NCBI RefSeq assembly: GCF_023208195.1
Contig: NZ_CP060034.1
Span: 1,302,001 to 1,366,000 of the forward strand
Direction: 5' to 3'
DNA from: Nocardioides sp. InS609-2
GTDB lineage: Bacteria > Actinomycetota > Actinomycetes > Propionibacteriales > Nocardioidaceae
DNA: 64,000 nt
This document shows positions 8,895 to 18,831 of this stretch, piece by piece. The notes under the pieces were generated by a model. That model saw only the letters and a program-made list of their open reading frames with translations. It made no database searches and had not been told where the DNA came from. The first letter of the stretch is position 1. Every line of letters begins with the position of its first letter. A program made the position numbers and the translations under genes.

Positions 8895-10472
8895 ATGGAG
8901 TTCCGTTCCCGCAAGACAAGACGCGCTGTGGTCGTCGCAGTCATGGCGTTGCCGATCGCCCTAACCGGATGCTCATCCGGCAAAATCGACAGCGGCGACG
9001 GATTGAGGACGCTCACGATCGACAAGACCTTCGACCTGAAGACCGCCGATCCCGGCCGGCAGTACGAGCCGACGGGACAGCTCGTCGGCAAAGCGCTCTA
9101 CCAGACCCTTCTCACGTTCGAGGGAACCGACGTCACCGAGGTCGTACCTGGACTGGCAACCCTCGAGCAGTCGGATGACGCGACGACGTTCACACTGACG
9201 CTGACCGGCTCGCCGAAGTTCTCCGACGACAGCGCGATGACGGCCGACGACGTGGTCTTCAGCCTCCAGCGAGTCATCGGCATGAAGGGCAACCCCTCGT
9301 TCCTGCTGGCCGGCGTCACGGTCAAGAAGACTGACGACAAGACCGTCGTCCTGACGACCGACAAGCCGACGCCCGCCCTGCCGGCGATCCTCGCGAACCC
9401 CGCGCTCGGCATCGTCAACTCCAAGGTCGTCAAGGCCCACGGCGGCACGACCACCGAGGCCGATGCCGCGGAGAAGTACCTGAACACGCACTCGGCCGGC
9501 TCCGGGCCGTACGTCCTGGACTCGCTGAATCTCTCGTCGAAGGTCGTCCTGAAGGCCAACGAGAACTACACCGGGGACGAGCCGGCGTTCGGGCGCGTCG
9601 TGATCCAGAACGTCGAGGGTGCGACCCAGAAGATCAACGTCGAGGGCGGCAGCGCCGATGTGGCACTCGACCTCTCGGGCACCCAGGCGAAGGGCCTGGG
9701 GTCGTCCGTGGACGTCACGTCCGGCCCGTCGGCCAATGTCATCTTCCTGTTGCTGAACCAGAACAAGAAGATCTCGACGATCACCAGCAACCCGGACTTC
9801 GTCAAGGCGGTCAAGAGCGCGATCGACTATGACGACCTCGTCGAGCTCGCCGGTGCCGGGACCTCGAGGGCCGCCGGCGTGATCCCGAGCGCGCTCCTTG
9901 GAGCTCTCGACGTGGCAGATGCGCCCAAGCTGGACCTGACCGCAGCCAAGGCCGCGCTGGCGAAGAGTGACTATGACGGGGAGTCCGTGACGCTGAACTT
10001 CCCGAGTGACCTGACGCTCAACGGGCTGGAGTTCCCGACGATCGCCCAGCGGATCCAGTCCCAGCTCAAGGCCGTCGGGATCAAGGTCGATCTCGCTCCG
10101 GCCGCTGTCGCGACGGAGCTCGACGCCTACCGCGAGGGCAAGGAGATCATGGGTCTTTGGTACTGGGGACCGGACTACCCGGACCCGAGCGACTACCTGG
10201 TGTTCACCCCCGGCGATGTGGTCGGGCTGCGCTCCGGATGGGCAAAGGGCGCGGACGAGACCGTGTCGGCTCTCGCGACCAAGGCGGCCGCCGGCGGGTC
10301 GGACGAGGAGCGGAAGGCTAACTTCGAGGAGCTTCAGAAGGCCCTCAACGAGTCCGGGCCGTTCATCCCGCTGGTCCAGCCCGGCAACAACATCGCCGCG
10401 AGCTCGGACATCACCAACGTGGGCTACAACCCGGTCTGGACCGTGGACATCGCCACGCTCGGAAGCAAGTGA
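8895..10472 (+). CDS. peptide/nickel ABC transporter substrate-binding lipoprotein (SBP family 5)
   Basis: A 525-residue extracytoplasmic binding protein. The lipoprotein signal ends in the lipobox LTGC (Cys about 24). It is followed by the DppA/OppA-type fold with TADDVVFSLQRV and GLWYWGPDYPDPSDYL. ATG 8895 is chosen over TTG 8883 because GGAG (8885-8888) lies 6 nt upstream. It is the first gene of a six-gene operon ending in a peptidase, which points to oligopeptide uptake rather than nickel. It overlaps the next gene by 4 nt (GTGA). Confidence 0.92.
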   Translation: MEFRSRKTRRAVVVAVMALPIALTGCSSGKIDSGDGLRTLTIDKTFDLKTADPGRQYEPTGQLVGKALYQTLLTFEGTDVTEVVPGLATLEQSDDATTFTLTLTGSPKFSDDSAMTADDVVFSLQRVIGMKGNPSFLLAGVTVKKTDDKTVVLTTDKPTPALPAILANPALGIVNSKVVKAHGGTTTEADAAEKYLNTHSAGSGPYVLDSLNLSSKVVLKANENYTGDEPAFGRVVIQNVEGATQKINVEGGSADVALDLSGTQAKGLGSSVDVTSGPSANVIFLLLNQNKKISTITSNPDFVKAVKSAIDYDDLVELAGAGTSRAAGVIPSALLGALDVADAPKLDLTAAKAALAKSDYDGESVTLNFPSDLTLNGLEFPTIAQRIQSQLKAVGIKVDLAPAAVATELDAYREGKEIMGLWYWGPDYPDPSDYLVFTPGDVVGLRSGWAKGADETVSALATKAAAGGSDEERKANFEELQKALNESGPFIPLVQPGNNIAASSDITNVGYNPVWTVDIATLGSK

Positions 10473-11548
10473 CCTTGTCGTCCTCACCCGAGACCTCGGT
10501 TCGGGCCCCGTCTCCGGCGCCGCCGGGCGGGGCCCGGACCGGTCACCCGTTCGCTCGTTATGCTGCGCGACGGATCGTGACGTCGCTGCTGCTCATGGTG
10601 GGCGTCACGCTCGCCAACCTTGTCCCGGGCGACCCCGTGGCGGCGGCTCTGGGTCAGCGGGCCGCCGAGGATCCGGCCACGGTCGCCCGGTTCACTGCGG
10701 AGTACGGCCTCGACAAGCCGCTTCCGGCGCAGTACGTCTCGTACGTCGGCAACCTCATCCAGGGGGACCTGGGTGTGTCGACGACGACGCACAACTCGGT
10801 GACCTCGGACCTGGGTGAGGCACTTCCCGCCACGATCGAGATCGCCATAGGAGCCATCGTCCTCAGCGTGATCATCGGGGTGTCGCTCGGGACGATCGCG
10901 GCGTACCGACGCGGGCGGACGGCGGACCACGTGCTCCGCCTCGTCTCGCTCGCAGGCCTGAGCGTGCCGACGTTCTGGCTGGCGCTGGTCGCGTACTACG
11001 TCCTCTACTTCAAGCTGCACATCGCACCGGCCTCCGGCCGGTTGAGCTCGGACTTCAACGCACCCCCGCAGGTGACGGGGCTCTACACCGTCGACTCCCT
11101 GATTGCCGGTCAGCTCGACACGTTCCTCGATGCGGCCTGGCACCTGATGCTCCCGGTACTGGTGCTGACGCTCTACACCGTGGGGCTACTGACCCGGTTC
11201 GTCCGGACGGCTGTGCTGGAGGTCCTCGACCAGGACTACGTACGCGCGGCGCGGGCCAAGGGTCTGCCGGCCCGCACGATCGTCACGTCGTACGTGCTCC
11301 GCGGGGCGAGCATCCCCGTGCTGACCGTCGTGGGACTCGCCTTCGGCAGTCTCCTGAGCGGAACGGTCCTGGTGGAGTCGGTGTTCTCGTGGCCCGGGAT
11401 CGGCAGCTACGCGTACCAAGCGGCGTCGCACCTCGACCTGCCCGGCGTGATGGGCGTCGGCCTGACGATCGGGCTGGTCTACCTGCTGGTGAACCTGGCC
11501 GTCGACCTCCTGTACGGCTTCCTCGATCCCCGTGTGAGGCTCGCATGA
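10469..11548 (+). CDS. peptide ABC transporter permease (DppB-like)
   Basis: A 359-residue membrane permease of the BPD_transp_1 family, with an N-terminal domain of the DppB type and about six transmembrane helices. The coupling loop contains VRAARAKGLPARTIV and the end is GFLDPRVRLA, typical of DppB. GTG 10469 overlaps the TGA of the binding protein. The first ~30 residues are an unusual Ser/Pro/Gly-rich cytoplasmic extension. It pairs with the DppC-like permease encoded next, overlapping by ATGA. Confidence 0.92.
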   Translation: MTLSSSPETSVRAPSPAPPGGARTGHPFARYAARRIVTSLLLMVGVTLANLVPGDPVAAALGQRAAEDPATVARFTAEYGLDKPLPAQYVSYVGNLIQGDLGVSTTTHNSVTSDLGEALPATIEIAIGAIVLSVIIGVSLGTIAAYRRGRTADHVLRLVSLAGLSVPTFWLALVAYYVLYFKLHIAPASGRLSSDFNAPPQVTGLYTVDSLIAGQLDTFLDAAWHLMLPVLVLTLYTVGLLTRFVRTAVLEVLDQDYVRAARAKGLPARTIVTSYVLRGASIPVLTVVGLAFGSLLSGTVLVESVFSWPGIGSYAYQAASHLDLPGVMGVGLTIGLVYLLVNLAVDLLYGFLDPRVRLA

Positions 11549-12447
11549 CTCACCCACCCGAGCCCGAGATGAGTCCGCCGCGTCGACCGCTCCGACGCCA
11601 GCTGCTGCCGCTGCTCGGCCGTTGGTCCGGCCCGGTCGGCATCTTCGGCGCCGGCATCGCGATCGTGTGGATCGTCGTCGCGATCCTGGCACCCGTCGTC
11701 GCCCCGTACGACCCACTCGCCCAGGATCTTCCCGTGCTCCAGGCGCCGGGCCATGGAACGCTGATGGGCACGGACGCGCTCGGACGCGACGTGTTCTCCC
11801 GCCTTGTCTACGGTGCGCGGGTCACGATCCCGCTGGCGCTCCTGCTCGTGACCACCAGCGCGCTGGTTGGCGCCGTCATCGGCGCCGTTGCCGGCTACTT
11901 CGGCCACTGGTTCGACGAGGTCATCATGCGTCTGACCGACCTGGTCATGGCCTTCCCCACCGTGATCCTCGCGATGGTCGTCGCGGCATCGCTCGGCGCA
12001 TCTCTCGTGAACGCCGCCCTGGCGGCGCTGGTCGTTTCGTGGCCGGCGTACGCCCGGCTGACCAGGAGCCTCGTGCTCGGTCTGAGGTCGTCGAACTACG
12101 TGGTCTCGGGACGGCTGCTGGGATTCTCGCCCCTGCGGTCGATGGTGCGCGACGTCACGCCCAACATCGTCGGCCCGATCCTGGTGCTGGCAACCCTCGA
12201 CATCGGGACGGCGATCCTGCTGCTCTCTGGTCTGTCGTTCCTCGGCCTAGGCGCCAAGCCGCCGACCGCGGAATGGGGGTCGATGGTCTCCGACGCGATC
12301 CAGAACTTCGACTCGTGGTGGCTCGGAGTCTTCCCGGGACTCGCCATTCTGACCGTCGTCGCGGCCTTCAACTTCATCGGTGACGCGCTCCGCGACGGGC
12401 TCGACCCCCGATCAGACGTGGCGCGCAAAGGCGGTCGGGCCCTGTGA
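11545..12447 (+). CDS. peptide ABC transporter permease (DppC-like)
   Basis: A 300-residue permease with the OppC_N-type start, the segment GTDALGRDVFSRLVYGARVT, and the coupling loop around SNYVVSGRLLGFSPLRSM. It has about six membrane helices and ends GDALRDGLDPR, as expected. ATG 11545 overlaps the previous stop (ATGA), which rules out the longer in-frame extension. It forms the heterodimeric channel with the DppB-like subunit. Confidence 0.92.
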   Translation: MTHPPEPEMSPPRRPLRRQLLPLLGRWSGPVGIFGAGIAIVWIVVAILAPVVAPYDPLAQDLPVLQAPGHGTLMGTDALGRDVFSRLVYGARVTIPLALLLVTTSALVGAVIGAVAGYFGHWFDEVIMRLTDLVMAFPTVILAMVVAASLGASLVNAALAALVVSWPAYARLTRSLVLGLRSSNYVVSGRLLGFSPLRSMVRDVTPNIVGPILVLATLDIGTAILLLSGLSFLGLGAKPPTAEWGSMVSDAIQNFDSWWLGVFPGLAILTVVAAFNFIGDALRDGLDPRSDVARKGGRAL

Positions 12448-13325
12448 CCGGATCCGATTCGGCGGTTCTGACCATCCGCGACCTGACCGTCTCGACCCCA
12501 GCCGCGAAGGAGGGTCGCCCGATCGTCGCAGGACTGGACCTCAGCCTGCACCGGGGAGCTGTCCACGGGATCGCCGGGGAGTCAGGGTCCGGTAAGACCA
12601 TGACAGCGCTTGCGATCCTCGGCCTCCTGCCCACCGGCATGACGGCGACTGGCAGCATCACGCTGTCGTCGAACGCAGGAGAAACCGAGCTGGTTTCCGC
12701 CCCGGCCCGGACCTTGGGCAGCATCCGTGGACGCCGGGTGGCGATGATCTTCCAGGACCCGTCCACGAGCCTGCACCCCCAGCTCAGCGTCGGCCGGCAG
12801 CTGACGGACCACGTACGCCATCACCTCGCGCTCTCGAAGGACGAGGCCCGGGCCAAGGCCGTCGCCCTGCTGGAGCGCGTCGCGGTCCCTGACCCGCTGG
12901 TCGCGATGAAGAAGTTCCCGCACCAGTTCTCCGGTGGCCAGCGGCAGCGCATCGCGATCGCCGTGGCCCTCGCGTGCGATCCGGAAGTCCTTCTCGCCGA
13001 CGAGCCCACCACGGCTCTCGACGTCACGGTCCAGGCCGGGGTTCTGCGCCTGCTGCGTGACATGGTCGACGAGAGCGGCCTCAGCATGCTGTTCGTGACG
13101 CACGACCTCGGCGTCATGAGTGCCATCGCCGACCACGTCTCGATCATGCGCGCCGGGGTGGTCGTCGAGTCCGGCACCCGGCACCAGGTGTTCTCGGCGC
13201 CACAGCACGAGTACACCAGGTCGCTGCTGGAAGCGCTGCCCGGCTCGAGCTTCGAAGAGGCTCCCGAGGCCCTGGTGGATCACCTCCTGCACGAAGCCGA
13301 GCAGCCGAACGAGGAGGTCTCGTGA
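12444..13325 (+). CDS. peptide ABC transporter ATP-binding protein (DppD-like)
   Basis: A 293-residue ABC ATPase. Walker A is GESGSGKTMT, Q-loop IFQDPSTSLHP, signature FSGGQRQRIAIAVAL, Walker B VLLADEPTTALDV, switch His in VTHDLGVM. GTG 12444 overlaps the stop of the DppC-like gene. Compared with textbook DppD (about 330) it has only part of the C-terminal oligopeptide-transport tail. It works as a heterodimer with the ATPase encoded immediately downstream. Confidence 0.92.
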   Translation: MTGSDSAVLTIRDLTVSTPAAKEGRPIVAGLDLSLHRGAVHGIAGESGSGKTMTALAILGLLPTGMTATGSITLSSNAGETELVSAPARTLGSIRGRRVAMIFQDPSTSLHPQLSVGRQLTDHVRHHLALSKDEARAKAVALLERVAVPDPLVAMKKFPHQFSGGQRQRIAIAVALACDPEVLLADEPTTALDVTVQAGVLRLLRDMVDESGLSMLFVTHDLGVMSAIADHVSIMRAGVVVESGTRHQVFSAPQHEYTRSLLEALPGSSFEEAPEALVDHLLHEAEQPNEEVS

Positions 13326-14176
13326 CCCGGCAGACAGGACTGTCCGTGTCGGATGTCGTCGTCGAGTACGGCGGCCGCAACCCGCTCCGGGCGGTCGACG
13401 GAGTCTCCCTGGTCGTCGAGCCGGGCGAGGTGGTGGCTCTGGTCGGAGAGAGTGGCTGCGGCAAGTCGAGCCTGGCCCGCGCGGTGGTCGGCATCGAGCG
13501 GCGTGCCGCCGGCAGCGTCAAGCTCGGCGACCTGGACGTGCCGACGATGGGACTGCGTACGCGCAGCAACGACATGACCGCGATCCAGATGGTCTTCCAG
13601 GACCCCAACTCCTCGCTCAATCCGCGCCGCAGGGTCGGCGAGCAGATCGGTGACGGGATTCGTGCGGCCGTCGCTCGGGGCGACGAGTCATCGACCCCGT
13701 CGTACTGGCTGGAGCGTGTCGGACTGGACCAGTCAGCTGCTCGCCGATATCCCCACGAGTTCTCGGGTGGTCAGCGACAGCGGCTCGCGATCGCACGGGC
13801 GATCGCTGCTCGTCCGCGCATGCTGATCGCGGACGAGCCCATCTCAGCCCTCGACGCCTCCACCCAGATGAGCGTCGCTGCCCTGATGCGGAGTCTCTGC
13901 GAGGGCGTCAACGCCGGAATGCTGTTCATCTCGCACGACCTCTCGGTCGTGCGACGGATCGCCGATCGCACCCTGGTGATGTACCGGGGCCGAGTCGTCG
14001 AGTCCGGACACACCGAGACCATCTGGCGCCATCCACGCCACCCGTACACGCGGGCGCTGATTGGGGCGATCCCGGTTCCCGACGGTGCCGGCCGACTGCC
14101 GGTCGCGCCGGCCGACGGTGACCGGGACGCGTGGGGCATCGACATCTCCGACGCACACGACAGGACACCGCAGTGA
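13322..14176 (+). CDS. peptide ABC transporter ATP-binding protein (DppF-like)
   Basis: A 284-residue ABC ATPase with Walker A GESGCGKSSLAR, Q-loop VFQDPNSSLNPRR, signature FSGGQRQRLAIARAI, Walker B MLIADEPISALDAS and switch His in ISHDLSVV. The segment HPRHPYTRALIGAIPVPD belongs to the oligo_HPY tail of Opp/Dpp ATPases. GTG 13322 overlaps the previous stop, and its own TGA overlaps the GTG of the peptidase. The whole transporter is thus translationally chained. Confidence 0.92.
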   Translation: MTRQTGLSVSDVVVEYGGRNPLRAVDGVSLVVEPGEVVALVGESGCGKSSLARAVVGIERRAAGSVKLGDLDVPTMGLRTRSNDMTAIQMVFQDPNSSLNPRRRVGEQIGDGIRAAVARGDESSTPSYWLERVGLDQSAARRYPHEFSGGQRQRLAIARAIAARPRMLIADEPISALDASTQMSVAALMRSLCEGVNAGMLFISHDLSVVRRIADRTLVMYRGRVVESGHTETIWRHPRHPYTRALIGAIPVPDGAGRLPVAPADGDRDAWGIDISDAHDRTPQ

Positions 14177-15648
14177 AGATCCGTGATCGCGGCCCGCATC
14201 CTTCTGTGACCCCATGGGTCATGCCGCGAGCCGCGAACCGATCGGAGCTTCCGGGCAGCAGCGAGTTCATGATGAACGGCTGGGGCGACCCGAGACCCGT
14301 GCTCGATGAGGAGCCCGTCGCCAGCTACACGGCCGAACGGCGTGCTCGGCTGGCCCAGGCGCTCCCTGCCGAGCTCCTCGTCATCCCGTCGGGGGCGCAG
14401 CAGGTCCGGTCGAACGACAGCAATCACGCCTTCCGGCCCGGAACCGACCATGTCTGGCTGAGCGGCAACCGAGGGGCATCCAGCGTCCTGGTCATCGACA
14501 CGACCGGAGGCGTCGCCGACGGCATCCTCTACCTGCAGCCGCCGTCGGGTCGCACGACCGACGAGTTCTGGCAGAACGATGCCGACGGCGATCTCTGGGT
14601 GGGCCCGCGCCCGAGCCTGCGCGAGACCGAGGAGCTGCTGGGTATCGAGTGCCGGCCGCTGGGATCACTCCCCGACGACCTGGCCCGGATGATGCGGAAC
14701 GCCCAGACCGTGCGGGTCCTGCCCACGCTGGACCCCGCGGTCGACGCGTTGGTGCAGACCCACTGCGGTTCACAGCTGGAACCCCACCTGCGACTCAAGG
14801 CCGCGCTGGACGAGCTGCGCCTGATCAAGAGCGACTGGGAGATCAACCAGCTCCAACAGGCGGTCGACGGCACGGTCGCCGGCTTCCGTGACTGCGCCGC
14901 CGCGTGGCAGGAGGCCAGGCGGAGTTCGAGGGGAGAGAGATACCTCGAGGGCACCTTCGCGCGTCGGGCGAGGCTCGAAGGGGAAGGTCCGGCGTACGGG
15001 AGCGTCGTGGGCGGCGGAGCCCACGCCACGACACTGCACTGGTCGGACAACTCGGGCCGGCTGAATGATGGCGACCTCGTCCTGATCGACGTCGGTGTGG
15101 AGATGCGCTCGCTCTACTCCGCCGACATCACCCGCACCCTTCCGGTGGACGGCGTCCTCACGCCGCTGCAGCGGGACATCTACTCGATCGTGCTTCGTGC
15201 ACAGGATGCCGGGATCGGTGCGCTGCGGGCCGGGGTGCCGTTCCAGGACTACCAGGACGCGTGCGCGTCGTCGCTAACGGCGGATCTGATCGATCTCGGA
15301 CTGATCGGCTGCACCCTCGAGGAGGCGATGAAACCGGACGCGCAGTATCACCGCCGGTGGAGCATCTCGCGTTCCGGGCACATGCTGGGGATGGACGTGC
15401 ACGACTGCAACCACGCGCCCACGGCTTCCTACCTGCACGGCCCCCTCGCCGCGGGCCACACGCTGACCGTCGAACCGGGGCTCTACTTCCAGGAGAACGA
15501 CCTGACGATCCCGTCCGAGCTCCGTGGCATCGGCATCCGGATCGAGGACGACCTCGTCGTCACCGAGACTGCCTCGATCAACATGTCTGCCGCGCTGCCC
15601 AGGGAGGTCGCCGAGGTCGAGGCCTGGATGAACGAGCTGGCCACCTAG
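14173..15648 (+). CDS. M24B aminopeptidase P family protein (Xaa-Pro aminopeptidase-like)
   Basis: A 491-residue cytosolic metallopeptidase. The N-terminal AMP_N domain (GTDHVWLSGN region) is followed by the pita-bread catalytic domain. Metal ligands can be placed as Asp in LIDVGVEM, Asp in SADITRT, His in SRSGHMLGMDVHD, Glu in TVEPGLYF and Glu in GIRIEDDLVV. It would remove N-terminal residues before proline. As last gene of the peptide-transport operon (start GTG 14173 overlapping the ATPase stop) it probably processes imported proline-containing peptides. Confidence 0.9.
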   Translation: MKIRDRGPHPSVTPWVMPRAANRSELPGSSEFMMNGWGDPRPVLDEEPVASYTAERRARLAQALPAELLVIPSGAQQVRSNDSNHAFRPGTDHVWLSGNRGASSVLVIDTTGGVADGILYLQPPSGRTTDEFWQNDADGDLWVGPRPSLRETEELLGIECRPLGSLPDDLARMMRNAQTVRVLPTLDPAVDALVQTHCGSQLEPHLRLKAALDELRLIKSDWEINQLQQAVDGTVAGFRDCAAAWQEARRSSRGERYLEGTFARRARLEGEGPAYGSVVGGGAHATTLHWSDNSGRLNDGDLVLIDVGVEMRSLYSADITRTLPVDGVLTPLQRDIYSIVLRAQDAGIGALRAGVPFQDYQDACASSLTADLIDLGLIGCTLEEAMKPDAQYHRRWSISRSGHMLGMDVHDCNHAPTASYLHGPLAAGHTLTVEPGLYFQENDLTIPSELRGIGIRIEDDLVVTETASINMSAALPREVAEVEAWMNELAT

Positions 15649-15786
15649 AAGGTGTGGGGAACCGCTCGGCTCGAGTGGTTGCGGGCCGGGGCATCACTCA
15701 CAAGATTCGTGGGTTACCGAGCAGGGGCTGCCGGCTCGGCCCATCCGACACGGGCACGTCCGCCGACTGTTGGTCGAGGCAGCCTG

Positions 15787-16135
15787 CCACCAGGCCTGGT
15801 CGACCCGATCCTCAAGCCGATCGCCGACCAGCTCGGCGCGTCGCCGAGCCAGGCGTCGCTGGGGCCTGCTGCTCGCCGTCAGCTCGGTCTGGGCGGCGCC
15901 GATCCTGCAGCGCCGCTTCGGCGCGGCGCCGACGGTCCTGGCCTCACTGACCCTCTTCGCCCTCGACCTCGCCATGATGGCGGTCTTCGCCGACGACCGC
16001 GCCGTTCTGGATGGGTGCCGCCGCCGTGCTGGTCGCCGTGGCCATCCTTGCCGGCGGTCGCCGACACCTGCGCAGCGTGACCCCTACCGCGCACAGCACC
16101 GCCGAGGGCGAGCTGGCCGCGGCCGGGGGACGCGG
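15787..16135 (+). pseudogene. gene debris: aldo/keto reductase-like tail joined to MFS transporter tail
   Basis: The 514-bp gap between the peptidase and the HPPD gene holds no intact gene. One plus frame (from about 15,787) reads GLVDPILKPIADQLGASPSQ, resembling the end of aldo/keto reductases. From about 15,860 another frame gives GLLLAVSSVWAAPILQRRFG and a hydrophobic stretch to AMMAVFAD. Near 16,000 the frame shifts again to GAAAVLVAVAILAGGRRHLR, which looks like the last helix of an MFS transporter. Identification rests on pattern memory only. Confidence 0.45.
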
Positions 16136-16162
16136 GCTGAGTCAGGTTTCGATACGCGTCGC

Positions 16163-17458
<1,296 letters not shown>

Positions 17459-17476
17459 CTACTATCTGGGGCCCTC

Positions 17477-17950
17477 ATGGACGATCTTGATGCCAGGTTG
17501 ATCGATCTCTTCGCCATCGAGCCACGCATCGGCGTTCTCGAGGCGTCGCGCCGACTCGGTGTCGCGCGCGGCACGGTGCAGGCCCGGCTCGACAAGCTCA
17601 CCGCCACCGGCGTCATCACCGGCTGGGGTCCCGACCTCTCCCCCGCCGCCCTCGGCTTCCCGGTGATGGCGTTCCTGACCCTCGAGATCAGGCAGGGCTC
17701 GGCCCAGAGCGGCGGCCACAACGCGGTCGCGGCGCACCTCGCCAAGATCCCGGAGGTGCTGGAGGCGTTCACGATCACCGGCGACGGCGACATGTGGGTG
17801 CGCGTGGTCGCGCGGTCCAACAACGACCTGCAACGGGTCATCGACCTGGTGCTGACCGATCCCACGATCGACCGGTCGACGACCGTCATCGCGCTGGCCA
17901 GCCAGATCGGGCACCGGGTGCTTCCGCTGGCCCGTTCGGCCTCCGGCTGA
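17477..17950 (+). CDS. Lrp/AsnC-family regulator next to hppD
   Basis: A 157-residue Lrp-type regulator of standard size. The N-terminal DNA-binding domain includes the recognition helix RRLGVARGTVQARLDKL (about residues 24-40). A RAM ligand-binding domain follows, with GDGDMWVRVVARSNNDLQ. ATG 17477 is the natural start. The divergent arrangement with hppD suggests that it regulates aromatic amino-acid catabolism; the effector is unknown. Confidence 0.9.
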   Translation: MDDLDARLIDLFAIEPRIGVLEASRRLGVARGTVQARLDKLTATGVITGWGPDLSPAALGFPVMAFLTLEIRQGSAQSGGHNAVAAHLAKIPEVLEAFTITGDGDMWVRVVARSNNDLQRVIDLVLTDPTIDRSTTVIALASQIGHRVLPLARSASG

Positions 17951-17953
17951 GAC

Positions 17954-18592
17954 TCAGCGGAGTCGTTCGGCGATGGCGTGAGCCGCGGCGAGCACACGCG
18001 GAGAGACCAGGGCATCGTCGATGGCGCCACCCAGCGTCACGATGCCGACCGAGGCCTCGAGCCCCTCGACGCCGCGCACCGGCGCGGCCAGCCCATGCGC
18101 TCCCGACTGCAGCTCACCGGTCGTCACGACGTACGCCGACCCGTCGCCGTCGCGGCCCAGCAGGATCGCCTTGCCGGCGGCCCCCTGGGTGAGCGGGTGT
18201 CGGGCGCCGACCCGGTAGGAGACGTGGAAGTCGGTCCACGACGGCTCGACGACGGCCAGCGCCAGCGCCTCGTCACCGTCGGCCACGGTCAGGTGGGCGG
18301 TGCAGCCCAGCGTCTCGGCGAGCTGCCGCAGCACCGGCGCCGCCTGGTCGCGCAGCACCGGCTGCACGGCCGAGGCGAGGTGCAGCACGCCGAGACCGAC
18401 GTGGAGGCGCGACCTGGAGTCACGGCGTACGAGACCGTGCTGCTCGAGCGTCGCGACGAGCCGGTAGACGACCGTGCGGTTGACCGCCAGCTCGGACGCG
18501 AGCTCGGTGACGGTGAGGCCGGCTTGCGTCTCGGCAAGCACCTTGAGCACGCGCAACCCACGATCAAGGGTCTGCGAGGTCTCGGCGGCCAT
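17954..18592 (-). CDS. IclR-family transcriptional regulator
   Basis: A 212-residue IclR-type protein. The winged-helix domain spans about residues 10-60 (LTVTELASELAVNRTVVYRLVATLEQHGLV is its core; recognition helix around RTVVYRLVAT). It is followed by a ligand-binding domain that includes HPLTQGAAGKAIL. The effector domain is a little shorter than usual (family about 240-250). It is convergent with the hppD-linked Lrp gene, only 3 bp apart. Aromatic-pathway control is plausible but not shown. Confidence 0.88.
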   Translation of the reverse strand: MAAETSQTLDRGLRVLKVLAETQAGLTVTELASELAVNRTVVYRLVATLEQHGLVRRDSRSRLHVGLGVLHLASAVQPVLRDQAAPVLRQLAETLGCTAHLTVADGDEALALAVVEPSWTDFHVSYRVGARHPLTQGAAGKAILLGRDGDGSAYVVTTGELQSGAHGLAAPVRGVEGLEASVGIVTLGGAIDDALVSPRVLAAAHAIAERLR

Positions 18593-18831
18593 GGTTCAGG
18601 TTAGCGCCGCCGAGACCCCGGTAGTCCGATCAGGACAGCAGGCCTCGCCTGCTCTCGATCTCGTCGGTCTGGGTCCTGACGATCTCGCCCGCGAGATCGA
18701 CCGCCGGCTGGTACCTGCCGTCGGATCGCTCCGTCTCGGGACCTCGTCGAGCCGGCCGGTGGCACTCGGCGGCCCAGCCCGGCTCGGTGCCGGTCTCGTC
18801 GGTGAAGGTGAGAGATGCACGCGCACCGGAC

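Noticed and set aside
18593..18831. Gene between the IclR regulator and helicase
   Set aside because: The open frames there are shadows extending from the helicase in other frames; no start, motif or codon pattern supports a gene.
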